Positions 21,329 through 32,505 of a stretch of 64,000 nt of DNA are shown here, piece after piece (the stretch's first letter is position 1; each line of letters opens with the position of its first letter). Source of the DNA: Poa pratensis (Eukaryota > Streptophyta > Magnoliopsida > Poales > Poaceae). Below the pieces are notes generated by a model that did not search any database, was not told where the DNA came from, and saw only the letters and a program-made list of their open reading frames with translations. The translations under genes were made by a program, and so were the position numbers. Location of the stretch: positions 27,197,769 to 27,261,768 of the forward strand of contig CAMZMU010000089.1 of NCBI GenBank assembly GCA_947311845.1, given 5' to 3'.

Positions 21329-22933
21329 ATGTCTATGCTCAAACGCTTAGTAGTAGCGTTCTTTGTGAGCTGCTTCACATGCCACCTGATCTCGGTTTCT
21401 TCCCAACCTCTCCCTGATCAGTTCCTCCAATGCCTAAGGAATAGGATCCCTAGCGAGCTCGTGTACGCGCAGAGCTCGAACAACTTCACAGACGTGTTGG
21501 TCCAATCCATCAAGAACCCCAAGTTCTTCACCAACACCACGGTGAGGCCGATCGGCATCGTGACGCCGGCCGACTCCTTCCACGTCCAGGCCGCCGTGCT
21601 CTGCGGTCGCTGGCATGGCGTGCGCCTCCGCGTGCGCAGCGGCGGCCACGACTACGAGGGCCTGTCGTACCGGTCGTGCCGGCCCGAGGTGTTCGGGGTG
21701 GTCGACCTCACCAAACTCCGCTCCATAAACGTCAACCAGGCCGACTCCACGGCTTGGGTCGACTCCGGCGCGACCATCGGTGAGATGTACTACAACATCG
21801 CGAAGAACAACTCCCAGGTCGCGTTCCCGGCCGGCGAGTGTCCGACCATCGGCGTTGGTGGCCACTTCAGCGGCGGAGGCATCGGCATGTTGATGCGCAA
21901 GTATGGCCTGTCCGTCGACAAGATCATCGACGCCAAGCTGGTCACTGCCAACGGGGATCTCCTCGACAGGGCCGGCATGGGGGAGGACCTCTTCTGGGCC
22001 ATCCGAGGCGGCGGTGGCGGGAACTTCGGCATCGTTCTCTCATGGAAGATCCAGCTCGTGCAGGTCCCACCGACGGTGACAGTGTTCAGCATCGCGAAGA
22101 CCCTTGAGGAAGGCGCCATAGACATCCTTACCAAATGGCAATACATCGGGCCATCACTCCCCAACGACCTCACCGTAAGAGTGAAAATTCAAGGGCAGCA
22201 AGCTGTTTTCCTCGCCGTCTACCTCGGCACGTGCAGCTCGCTCGTGCCGACCATGGACCGCCTGTTCCCGGAGCTCAACATGACGAGCGCCGACTGCCAG
22301 TCGATGACCTGGCTCGAGTCCGCGGCCTTGTCCTACAGCGGCTTGGCAAAGACCGGCACGGTGGAGGAGGTGCTCCTGAGCAGGCCCCCCATGGGGAGCT
22401 ACATGACCAAAATCAAGTCCGACTACGTCCAGCGCCCCATCTCTAGTTGCGCGTGGAAGACCATCTTCTCCTGGTTCAAGAAGGACGGCGCCGGGTACAT
22501 CATGCTGGAGCCCCACGGCGGGGCCATGGGCAGCATCCCTCCCACCGCGACGCCGTACCCTCACCGGAGAGGTGTGCTGTACATCATCCAGTACATCGTG
22601 TTCTGGCAGGGCGACGGTGGCGCCGCTCCGACGACCTGGATGGACAACTTCTACAAATTGATGGGGACTTACGTGAGCAAGAACCCGAGGCAGGCGTACG
22701 TGAACTTCCGGGACCTGGACATCGGCCAGAACATGGTGGGGGACGAGAACGACGTCAGTACGTTCGAAAGCGGCCAGGTTTGGGGAGAGCGTTACTTCAT
22801 GGGCAACTACCGTAGGCTCGCGGCGGTGAAGGCCGCCGTGGATCCCATGGACTACTTCAGAAACGAGCAGAGCATCCCGCCGTACATCCCGTCGTACGTG
22901 GCGGCAACAACGCAAGTGAGCAGAGTTGCATGA
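21329..22933 (+). CDS. BBE3: intact berberine bridge enzyme-like FAD oxidoreductase
   Basis: A 534-residue secreted flavoenzyme, uninterrupted, with a normal start and signal peptide ('LVVAFFVSCFTCHLISV'). The FAD ligands are His107 ('RSGGHDYEG') and Cys171 ('GECPTIGVGGH'). Cys+3 is Ile174, the dehydrogenase-type gatekeeper. The BBE domain carries 'YVNFRDLDIGQN' and ends with a longer tail after 'DYFRNEQSIPPYI'. Its closest relative in the window is BBE5, which shares 'CHLISV', 'DILT.WQ..GPSLP' and 'AAVKAAVDP'. Oddities: Trp in 'CGRWHG', where the others have Arg, and an extra Cys at 117. It may act on sugars or phenolic alcohols in the cell wall; the substrate is not visible from sequence. 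Confidence 0.93.
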   Translation: MSMLKRLVVAFFVSCFTCHLISVSSQPLPDQFLQCLRNRIPSELVYAQSSNNFTDVLVQSIKNPKFFTNTTVRPIGIVTPADSFHVQAAVLCGRWHGVRLRVRSGGHDYEGLSYRSCRPEVFGVVDLTKLRSINVNQADSTAWVDSGATIGEMYYNIAKNNSQVAFPAGECPTIGVGGHFSGGGIGMLMRKYGLSVDKIIDAKLVTANGDLLDRAGMGEDLFWAIRGGGGGNFGIVLSWKIQLVQVPPTVTVFSIAKTLEEGAIDILTKWQYIGPSLPNDLTVRVKIQGQQAVFLAVYLGTCSSLVPTMDRLFPELNMTSADCQSMTWLESAALSYSGLAKTGTVEEVLLSRPPMGSYMTKIKSDYVQRPISSCAWKTIFSWFKKDGAGYIMLEPHGGAMGSIPPTATPYPHRRGVLYIIQYIVFWQGDGGAAPTTWMDNFYKLMGTYVSKNPRQAYVNFRDLDIGQNMVGDENDVSTFESGQVWGERYFMGNYRRLAAVKAAVDPMDYFRNEQSIPPYIPSYVAATTQVSRVA

Positions 22934-23559
22934 TGGTGATGACTCCTGATCCAGATTACATTATCACGTTGTAAGAAACAGTTTACTTTACTGGAGTGCG
23001 ATCGAGATGCATGTTGGGTGAGGATGCGCGTGCTTATGGAGATGTAAAGGATAAGGCAAGTCCTTGCATGTAGCGTGTTTTATTATTCATCTACTAGCAT
23101 TGTGGTTTCTCAGCTTGCCATGTTTTTTTACTACGCTAATTTGATATTGGTGACAGCACAACCTGTAAACAAGGGTACTCTCCTTTCACTTACGAACCAC
23201 GGAAAAATTGACAATCGTGCAAGATGTGCACGGCAGTTAACTAACGCAATTGCACCACACTAGTACAGGAAATTTAATCCCCCAATAGCATACCATTTTA
23301 TCAAATCGGTAACAAATTAGTGATTGCATATCCTTCAAATGAACGTGTGTTCGGAAGATTCAACAATTAGAAATAAATAAATGTGATGCAATCACACGGT
23401 TTTTAATAAATAATTTTGTGCGATGCATCATAAAAAAATCATCATACTATTTTGGGCACAAACCTAGCTAGGTTTTGGGCACAAACCTAGCTAGGTTGTA
23501 TATAGAAACCGCCGCCGCCCCACTCTCTCCGCAACTCCTCCCTATTTGCATTGTTCGTT
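22934..23559. other. BBE3 3' flank and intergenic DNA
   Basis: No gene seen. A direct repeat of 'ttgggcacaaacctagctag' occurs twice in tandem at about 23451-23497, just before the Copia relic, and could belong to its leader. Confidence 0.5.
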
Positions 23560-24357
23560 TCGAGCGATGCACAAAGTATCGGAAGGATCCCGGGCGCTAG
23601 CGACGCTCTATTCCGTCGTGCCGCAAGACGTGATGTAGCACCTCATCGGAAAGAACTTTGCGAAGTATGCATGGGAGATGATCAAGGTCCTCCACCAAGG
23701 TCATACCCTCGTGAAGGAAGTGCATATTCAAACCTTGAAGAAAAACTATGAGGATATGAAGAACATGGACAAAGCGAGATGGTTCATCAGTTTGCCGCCC
23801 GTTGTCCTCATCGGTCACTTCAAATCAGATTGCCATAAACCACCAAAGTAGAAGGCGCTCACATGCTAAGGAAAGAGATGATGGACCAATGATGATGATG
23901 CTCGAAATATGCTTGAAGATGGAAAAGAAGGAGCTACCTCTCCCGGCGATTGTGACAGTTGTACAAGAGAAGATTTACCTTAACGACCAATATAGGATGT
24001 ACACGACTAACAACGGTTTGTAGCTCAACACAGACGCAAACAATCACATGACCAGCAGCAGGTCCAATTATGAATTAAATCTCTCGCTGGAAGTCGATTC
24101 GGCGATGGGACGACAATTGGCATCGCATGGCGAGGCACTGTCTTTTTTGAGTTGTAGAACATCGGTCATAAGGTATTTACGGATGTGTACTATATTCCCA
24201 AGTTCAAGAGTAATATTATCAGAGACGGAGCTTATCATCACAGTGCAGAAATCGAAGAATAGACTCTACATTCTCGACTTGGATCCGGCAGCCGATATGC
24301 CGAATGGCCAGCATTAGTGATATTAGTGATACTACTTGGAAGTGGCACGCGATAAAC

Positions 24358-26438
24358 CAATAGTACAGAACAACACATCGAAAACGGTTCAAAATCCTCA
24401 TCGGAATGGGAGAAACGGTCCGTGTCTCCGCCCCCGATACTGATGTGAGCGAGCTCAATAGCAACGGATGTGTTTAACCGTTTCCAATGAGATGGGTCAA
24501 AATGGTCATTTACTTTTTCTCCATTTCCAAAGTGAGAAGAGCATTGGTAACAGAATTTTTTTTATCGTTTGCACTGAGAATTTTTCATATTTCTAAAATA
24601 TATTTTTTCACAAATCAACTTGATATTTCACATCACATTTGTATATTTTCACAGCACAAACATATCCAATATATCCACAACATCAATTTCATTTATATTA
24701 TAGAAATTGTTACATACACAATTTTACATTACACATTTGAATTACGATGTAACTGTCATATGCTGAAAAAAGTCTAAATTTCTTTCATAAGGAGGAAGAG
24801 AAGGCAGTAATATTTCTTGCTTGCATCGTTGCAGAAAGTTCCTGTTATAGAGCACACTGCAAAACATATATTCAGAAAACAACAAACAGAAACAATGAGA
24901 GATTGAATTTGGAGATAAATCTAAATGCAATAAAAATTTGTATTCTCTGATACACTACTCATTCTGAGGGATGACAACAATAAATAAATTTATTTATGTA
25001 ATGGTTAATTCATTCATAGAAAATCCCGTGAAAGGATATGTTCACGTTGTCATAACATGATCCCATCCCGATGGTGAAGCTGCTATTGAAGAGATCCACT
25101 GTTCGGATTGTCTGTGGATGCAATGTTCTGATATAAATAGAAATATTATTGGATAATACGCAAAAAATCGGTGAATGGATCGGTTCACCTTGTCCCATAG
25201 TTGGTACAGACTAGCGTATATACATACTAGGGGAACAAGGTGAATCGATCCATTATTTGGATTGTCTGTGCCTAGTATGTACATAAGGCTACTACTAGTC
25301 TAATTTAAAATTGCATAAGAAGCGGAATATCGGTTCACCTTGTCTCATGTTCTCACAAGATGATCCTAACGAGTCAAGCTATTCATTAGGCACATAATAG
25401 TTTAGTTTACTAAACTCATTGTCAACACAAATCTCAGTTGTTACATATGCATACAATATTTATATTATCAAAAGAAAATGATATTCTACAATATTTTTAT
25501 TATATTTACTCTATTTTAAATTAAAAACATTGAAAAAATGTTATTTTTAATACATACAATTCTCAATTTTAACAAAAGTGAATCCTTATACTCGATCTAA
25601 CACCTAGCACGGTCAGGTTCAGATCTAACCATACACATCAATCTGTAAAGAAATTTCACCCTTGACAAAGAGATACTACATGAGGTGTATTACCTAGAGC
25701 CCGCCGTAGATCTAGGCTGAGCCAAGCAACAAACATCATCGACTCGCTTGCGCTCGAAGGAGGCGTAGAGGAGGAGCGTGGCATTTAGATCGAAATCTGT
25801 TTCCTCCGTGGAGGAGCAGATCTGGGCAACCAGGACTACTGAATGGGCCGGATGTACTCACGACCATTGACGGAGGACGAGATCGAGTCGACGGGGGAAC
25901 TCTGATGGCGCCGCATGAACGCGTGAGTGAATGAGTTCCGGCGGGACGGGCTGCGGCCAGAGTGGGAGGTGGCGGTGGCCACGGTATGGATTGCGGCCGG
26001 TAATGACGGTTGGTGGAGGAGGTTGCGGTTTCCTGGCTGCGCCGTGACGGAGGGGTTCGGCATTGGAGACCACAAGAGCAAGTGAAGTGCGTGAAGAGAG
26101 TGTGCAACTATGGTTGGGACTAGGGAGAGACTGCGAGTGTGAGACGGAGTAGAGGATCTTATAGGCGCGCCACCTTGCGGGGCTCACTGGGCTTTTCATG
26201 TTGGTAATACATTCGTTAAGCTCCATTTACGATGAGCACAATTTTGGCAACGGAGATAGTTTCGAGACCGTTGCAATATATTAGCAACAGAGAAATATGC
26301 GCAACTGTTGCGATGTGTCGCGGGTCACGGGAGGATAGCCCTTGCGGGCCGCTTTTTCATGCGTAAAGCTCGATTCTCCGTCGCCTAACTCGTGCCGTTT
26401 CCATAAAGGGGTATCCGATGTATCGTTCTGTACTAGTG
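24358..26438. mobile_element. CACTA element 2, non-autonomous, inserted in Copia
   Basis: The right end 'cgttctgtactagtg' and left end 'caatagtacagaac' match the termini of the intact CACTA element at 53830-56302 (the left CACTAG has decayed to CAATAG). The subterminal 'aacgg' and 'aaccgtt' motifs are also shared. The flanking triplets (aac, tag) do not match, so the target duplication has mutated or the ends were altered. It contains a GC-rich block at 25730-26200 open on the minus strand, with no recognised product and no transposase. Confidence 0.75.
25075..25360. repeat. Inverted/direct repeat cluster inside CACTA 2
   Basis: 'gatcggttcaccttgtc' (25176) is inverted at 25230 ('gaacaaggtgaatcgatcc') and repeated directly at 25332 ('tatcggttcaccttgtc'). 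'ggattgtctgtg' also occurs at about 25103 and 25260. Confidence 0.6.
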
Positions 26439-27353
26439 TAGAATCAACTAAATTTTCAAGTGTTGTATGCTTGGCAGAAGGACATGGTCCAAACTTATCA
26501 TGCGCGGATCACGTGTTCATCTACGTGACGGATGTCTCATCGGAAGCAACGGAGTGACCGTTTCCAGCCCACTTAAGCCACGTTTCATGCAAGCAAAGTA
26601 CTAGAACTCGTTCATGGCGATCTATGTGGTCCAATTTCACCCGCACTCTGTTCGGCAGTAAGTACTTTTTGCTTGTGGTAGATGATTACAGTCGTTATAT
26701 GTGGATTGTGTTACTGAAACTAAAGAGCAAACTCCACAAGCATCTAAGAACATCAAGACAACTGGCGAAGCTGAAGTAAAGGCGAAACTGTAGACCCTAC
26801 ACAGAGATCGATGGGAGGGGGAGAGGAGGGTTGTTTTCACTTTGAACAATTCCACTTCATTCTGTGACGGGCATGGCATCAAGTGGTGCTATCTCACTGC
26901 TCTAGATACTCCATAGCAAAACGGTGTAGCGGAGCGACGGAATAAAACCATGGCGGCCATGGCACGGAGGATGATGAAGACTAAAAACTTGTCTGGCAAA
27001 TTCTGGGGCGACCTAGCCAAAACGACTGTCTATTTGCTACACAAGGTTCAAACTAAGAGTATAATTGGTCTGACATTGTACGAAGCATGGTACAGACGCA
27101 AACACTGTGTTGATTATCTTCGCACTTTCAGTGCGTGGCCCATGCCAAGATGGTGTCCAACCATGCATACTAGCTAGCAAATTGGCATCGGAGATTCAGA
27201 GTACTCCAATGATCAATGTTGGCCATGAAGCGGCCCTTGAAGGCATACCATGCGCAGTCCCACGACCGACAAGATGATTGTGATGCACGGAATAGCCTTT
27301 GACTTTGAGGAGGAAAGGTCGTAGACTGGGGCTCTATCGGACAAGTACATCCA

Positions 27354-28200
27354 TTTTTTTTGATGCGCAAAACAGTAGGAAAAAATCCCTACTGCTTAAT
27401 TTTCTCCTTTTTCCATTAAAAAAATATTTACAAACAGAGTTCAGTGTTCAATGAAATAAATTACAAAGTATCAATCCATTGGGACATGCCTTCTTTGAGA
27501 CTAGGCTTGGCTCTATGCATAGCTAGATGAAAGTTTTCTTTAAAGAATCTCAAACACTCCGGCTAGTGAGCAATGTCCCCTTCAAAGATAATTTTATTTC
27601 TGTAGTTCCAGATAGCCCAGCAACCTATAATGAGGATTTCCTTGTAGCACAGGGTTCTGTATCTTGTTCTTCCATCAATTAGCAGATCATATAATTCCAG
27701 ATCATTATTCCATTCAATATTAAAGACCACCAGAATATCTGACTGAAATCACACCTAAAAAAGAGATGCATCATATCTTCATTGGGGCAGTCCTCACACA
27801 AGACACATTCCTTCGATTCAACATGAAAGTTCTTCCTTGTGAGCAAATCTCTAGTATTCAGTCTATCTTGTAGAAGAAGCCAGAAGAAGAATTTGTGCTT
27901 TGGCAAAGCACATGATTTCCAGTTCCATTTGAATAGTAAGGGAGCAGTGGGATTTGGTGAGAGCTCCTTATATATTCTGTTGCTAGAGAAATTGATTTTG
28001 GAACCTGGAGGCTTCCAAATGTCATTAGTCACAATCCCTTCTCTAGTCTGGAGTGTTGCCTCAAGTAAAATGCATTCTTGTGCAGCTTCAGGAGATAATG
28101 GCAAGTGAAACAAGCTGTATATAGAATCATTGTTGTAGGCCTGCAGTGCTTGGAGCAAGGATGCATTCTGGTCTTTGGCATAAGAGCACAGATGGGGGAA
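27354..28200 (-). mobile_element. LINE 3' fragment with zinc-binding region, minus strand
   Basis: The minus-strand frame 28158-27679 reads the end of a LINE polymerase. 'FFFWLLLQDRLNTRDLLTRKN' precedes a Cys/His cluster 'CVLCEDCPNEDMMHLFFRC', the zf-RVT signature. A T-run at 27354-27361 is the poly(A) tail on this strand. The 5' side is cut exactly where the Helitron 5' end begins at 28201. The frame is open to 27679, so the fragment is not very old. Confidence 0.75.
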
Positions 28201-28931
28201 TCTCTACTATATTAAAGCGCAGTAGGGGGTGATGGTGATTGCGGTACGTCTCACCCCCTTCGTGCTATCCCGCAAGGCAAAACAGAGGCGAGGAGAAAAA
28301 ACCAGGCGACAGTTATACCACGCACGCACGACTAGAGATCAAATCGCGCTCGGAACAAATCGGCAGTTCCTCCGCCTCATCGACGACTTCCTTTCATCCG
28401 CGTATTCCGTATTCCGCCTGGAATCCCTCCCACCGCATCTCCGCAGCGCCGCCGGGACCGGAGAGTGCAGTCGCGCGGGTTGGCTTCCAAGCGCTGCGTG
28501 CTGGCCGTCGGGCGGTGCCGCCGGGGCTCGACGAGCAGCAGCGAGGAAGGCCGACGTGCGTTCCACCAGCTCCGCCAGTTCGCCGTGCCCATCATCACAT
28601 CGAGCTGAGCGACGTCGCGCCGCTTCCGACTCAGACTACAGCGCCGGAAGCTGTCTTTCGAAGGGACAAGGCCGCGTGTGCCATTACCGAAATCTGCCTC
28701 GCCCTCTGCTTGTCCTGGAGAGGCCGAGATGCATGGAACCACTCGTGTAGATTGCCACCTCGATCGGTTTCCTCTATGCCGTGGCTGCCGATCCCGTCTA
28801 TAAGCTCATTTGCCTCTGCTACTCTACTGGACCAACTGACTGGTTGTCGATGGAGATGCAAATGTTTCCCTGCATCTCTTTCATCTGTTGATGGTACGTT
28901 TTCAAATCTGTACGTTATAGGGTGTTCTTAG
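28201..28931 (+). mobile_element. Helitron 3, 5' end (3' end not found)
   Basis: TCTCTACTATATTAAAGCG directly after an A at 28200 is the canonical grass Helitron 5' terminus. About 700 bp of GC-rich sequence follows with overlapping open frames and no recognisable protein (possibly captured gene pieces). No hairpin plus CTRR 3' end was recognised downstream, so the right limit given is only where the GC-rich part stops. Confidence 0.6.
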
Positions 28932-29640
28932 ATAGAATACTCAGTTTTCTTAACCAAAGAGCGCAGAGCATGCCTGAATTTATATAGATCTTATTGCTCC
29001 TTTCCTTTTTTTTTTTTTGACGGATTGCTCCTTGCCTTCTTAGTATAAATGATACCTGAGACCTAGAGTTCTCTTAAGAGCTAATGCAGCAATATTTTCC
29101 GAGAATACATGGATTCGATTTTATTTGGACCAGATGACTCGAGAATAAACTGCTCGGAAATTGCACCAAAAATATTTTACCATAATTCAAGTCATATCTC
29201 AAATGTATTTTTTTATTGTTCTTTATCACGCAGGGGCTCTTTGTTGTATTATTTAGATTGGACATAATTTTTACAGCTGTAGAAATGTATTTTCCGTAAA
29301 AACTACCTGCATCTTGCATGTGTGTGCAGAGTTGTTGACCTTGATTTTCTTTTAGAAAACCGTCAGGAACACGAACTTCTAGAGAAAAATAGATTACAAA
29401 GTTGCATCATTGCTCCAATGTTTCTCAATTCCAAAACTGGTTTACTATGTACTGGCTGAGCATAACGTTCCATTTGTCAGTTTCATTCTTAATCTGCATT
29501 TTTTTTAGACGGAAAGCTCGAGCTTAATCTGCATTTTCTCTACATGCTTATGTTGTGCTGACCTTTTCACAGCTTTCTATGGCACTGACATCTTTCTCAA
29601 GTTTGTGGACTCCGTCAGATTGTCATAACTCATGACCTGC
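28932..29640. other. AT-rich stretch, no gene recognised
   Basis: Two T-runs followed by 'gacgga' (29007-29024 and 29501-29513) may be remnants of retroposed tails. Nothing else could be assigned. Confidence 0.35.
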
Positions 29641-30050
29641 CCATCGTTCCGGGCATAAGAGAATCTCCAACCGGCTCCCTCAAATGCCGCACAAACGTCC
29701 GGGCGGACAGCCCGGACGCGCTTTGGGCTGAAAACCACCACCCAACCGCACCCCCCATAGTCAGCCCGGTCCGGCACACCCTAAACCCAGCCCATATCTG
29801 GGGCGGGTTTGGGGCCACCCGGGCGCGTCCGGGCGCGTCCGCCCTTTGGTCGCTGACAGGGCGGACCTACGCTTGACCGCCTCGTCGACGCGGATAAGGC
29901 ACCTTGACTGCATTAATGGTGTAGCTACCGGCCGACATTCATGTCTCTCCGGCCATCTCCGACTATAAGGAGGGCCGGAGCAAACCCTAGCCGCATCATC
30001 CACATCCACCATCCTCCACATCCACCATTTCTCGCCGCCTTTCGCCCGGC
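29641..30050 (+). promoter_or_regulatory. Upstream region of the small ORF at 30051
   Basis: A GC-rich segment rich in 'ccggg/cccgg' ends in 'gactataaggaggg' near 29960, a possible TATA-type site about 85 bp before the ATG. The sequence 'ctccaaccggctccctc' at 29665 resembles termini of repeats common in Triticeae genomes, so the whole block, ORF included, may itself be a transposon. Confidence 0.35.
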
Positions 30051-30498
30051 ATGCTCACACAGGAGGACAGGTCGCAGATCCACCGGGAGGCGCTCGCGCG
30101 CGACGTGGCGAAGGTCGCTGCACTTGCGGCCCAAGCGCAAGCGGACGCGGAGGCGCAGGGGGCCGCGGACGCGGCGGTCCAGGCGGCGGAGACGGCGGCC
30201 GTTGGCGTCGTCGAGCTTGAGGCCGAGCCCACATTCATCCGCATGACGGGTGCGGAGTTCCGCCAGCGAATGGAGGAGAGGAGTCCCGGTACCAGGCCGA
30301 ACAGGCAAGGCGGAGCACCGTGCGGCGGAGCAGCAGCTCCGGCAGAGGCGGCAGACCACATCCTCATCGGTCAGATGAGGAATAGGGCCGGCTTCCTCGA
30401 GCAGCAGCTCCAGGAGGAGACGGCAACGAAGGAAGGCCGCAACGTCGACCTTAGGGATCTGCGTATTAATATGATTGCTGATCGGTGTAAGAGAAATA
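30051..30498 (+). pseudogene. Small unknown protein gene, interrupted by Helitron 2
   Basis: The ATG at 30051 opens a frame rich in Ala and Glu, with a likely helix over the first 65 residues ('ALARDVAKVAALAAQAQADA') and a second helical part near residues 115-135 ('RNRAGFLEQQLQEETATKEG'). Helitron 2 begins at 30499, so the remaining frame to 30554 is transposon sequence. If the insertion is ignored, host sequence from 32189 continues the same frame for about nine codons to a TAA. The family was not recognised. It may be a transposon-associated protein rather than a host gene. Confidence 0.45.
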
Positions 30499-32188
30499 CT
30501 AGGAAAATTGGCGCGTCGTCACGCCGCGCCCGTGGTGTTAATTTTGTTGCATAATTTGAATTCGCACACGTCGTGATTCGAAATTTTGAAATCCTTTGAA
30601 ATTTGTCGTGTAGAGTATCTCTAAATATTTAGCGAATTGAAAATGTTCAAAAAAGTTTGTATTTTTGCATAATTTTTTTAAATTAACTCTGTAATTAGAG
30701 AAAATGCAATATGTGAGCATCTATTAAATTTAAATCCATAATTAGATAAAGTTCATTTAGATTATGTATGAATATTAACCAAATTAAAATGCTCAAATAT
30801 GTTTGTATTTTGACATAATTAGTTAGGATTCAAACAATTATGCCCGTGGTGTTAATTTTGCTGCGTAATTTGAAGTATATTTTATGCGGAATTAGAATGT
30901 CGATAGCTAACTTTAACGATTTATGATAACATAATTGGTATTATAGATAAAATGTTCGGTTTCTTCTAACCGGAAGATAGTGCATGAATTGGACATAAAT
31001 AGGTAGAATATATTTTTTCTAAATATTTTGGTATGTTGAACATATTTTTATGAATCACGGAACAGAAGTTATTGCATTTACAAAATTGACAAATTTTTGA
31101 AATTGTTAGGAAAGTTTTAAATTCTGACAAACTGGACCTACTGTCAGAGTTTTAGTATTTATCGAAATCATTTTTTCAAAATATTAAAAGGCTGGCAAGT
31201 GAAATCCGTTGGAATTTGGTTTTTTTCTGTTTCAACAAAAAATACAAAAAATATTTGGAAAACTAATCAAAAAATGTGCAACAGAACGAACATTCTTAGT
31301 TTATGTGGAAAGTTTAAAAATTTCCTAATTTTAAGAATTTCTTAGTTTCACTTTTGTACACAATGGATATTTGGTAAAAATTTCTTAAATTTGAAATTTT
31401 TCTTAGAGGTAGAGGAGACGATGGCGGAGCCCCTTGCGTGCTTCGATTTGTCGGGGAAGGAGCTCGGCGTCGGCGGCGTCTCCGCTCGAGCGGAGGAGGA
31501 AAGAGGAGAGGAGGAGGGCGTGGAGGACTGGTTCACAAATTTCAAAACACGCAGGGACCTTTGCGCAAAAATGCCACGCGTAATGTCGGATGACAAAGCG
31601 ACGGCGTTTCTACAATGCCCGGGCGACGTGGCCACCTCGAGTTTCAAAATTTTGAAATCCGCCAGAATTTGTCTTTTTTGCGCACTAAAAAATACAACGA
31701 ATTTGAAGATTTGAGAGAAATGGGTATATGTCCGTCGAAAAAAAAAAGTTAAACCACGGAAGTTGTTTGGGAGGGTGATATCCGTCTACTCGTGAAAGGA
31801 AAATTCAAACGGCTGACCGAGCACGACGAATTGACAAAACTCTCCGAATGTTTGTGCGAGTCTGGAACCGAAATTAAGGAGGTAGAGTTGACCAAATTCA
31901 AAACCGATCACGGGAATGGAACCTGCTCGTCGACGCGCAAATTTTTCGTGTATATATTTTTCTGCTTTTAAAAAAAAAAAAGTGTACTGTAGATGCACCG
32001 GTACTGTTCATGTGCGAATACTGTTCACGCGCAAATTTTTCGTGTATATTTTTTCTACCGTTTTAAAAAAAATTGTACTGTAGATGCACCGGTTACTATT
32101 CATGTGCGAATACTGTTTATGAACAGTAACCGGCGACGTGGCCACCGCGACCAGCCGCTGAAGAGCTCCGCTTTATATATAATATCTA
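30499..32188 (-). mobile_element. Non-autonomous Helitron 2 (minus orientation)
   Basis: Minus-strand 3' end: a near-perfect palindrome (30510-30530, one mismatch), seven bases, CTAG (30499-30502), then T. It shares its hairpin class with Helitron 1, and the body has the same plan: AT-rich with an internal duplication ('gcccgtggtgttaattttg' at 30528 and again near 30842), then a GC-rich module at 31420-31545. The right end near 32188 ('TAGATATTATATATAAAGCG' on the minus strand) resembles the Helitron 5' end with TC changed, and is tentative. No Rep/helicase ORF is present. Confidence 0.7.
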
Positions 32189-32383
32189 TACGTGGCATTC
32201 ATGAATGGTCTTAAATATTTTATTATTTACCATATTGGTCCGGGCCTTAAACTTGAGATCTCTTAGCTCTAGTACCATACTGAACCGATGCATCTACCAA
32301 TTCATCTGAAAATTCGAACTGTTGCATACATACATGCTATAAATTTTAACAATATAGTATGTTTCTTGATCTCATAATACATA

Positions 32384-32494
32384 CTCCCTCCGTTACATGC
32401 ATGGATACATATAGATGTATCTAGACATGTTACATGTATGGATATATCAAGATGTGCACAAATGGAAGTCACGCCTAATTTAGAACGGAGGGAG
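32384..32494. mobile_element. Stowaway MITE (111 bp)
   Basis: Terminal inverted repeats CTCCCTCCGT and ACGGAGGGAG are flanked by TA on both sides (32382-32383 and 32495-32496). It has no coding capacity. Confidence 0.85.
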
Positions 32495-32505
32495 TATATG
32501 CCATG

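Larger units (their letters stand above)
23560..27340 (+). mobile_element. Decayed Copia LTR retrotransposon, split by a CACTA element
   Basis: Frames are broken throughout, but the parts can be read in order. Gag-like text is at 23600-23770 ('AWEMIKVLHQGHTLVKEVH'). A zinc-knuckle-like 'GHFKSDCHKPPK' is near 23816. Protease-region text typical of Copia ('DVYYIPKFKSNII') is at about 24180-24225. After the CACTA insertion, integrase follows: 'LELVHGDLCGPI' at about 26600, 'YFLLVVDDYSRYMW' at about 26665 and 'QNGVAERRNKTMAAMARRMM' at about 26915-26980. No LTR pair was found and no RT is present, so both ends are lost. Confidence 0.75.

Noticed and set aside
24048..24317. 89-codon ORF near 24.1 kb as a host gene
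   Set aside because: Reading neighbouring frames recovers Copia protease-region text, so it is a fragment of the relic.
28229..28931. Two long overlapping plus-strand ORFs after the Helitron 5' end
   Set aside because: They overlap each other and minus-strand frames; translations are compositional and lack domains, so only captured DNA is suspected.
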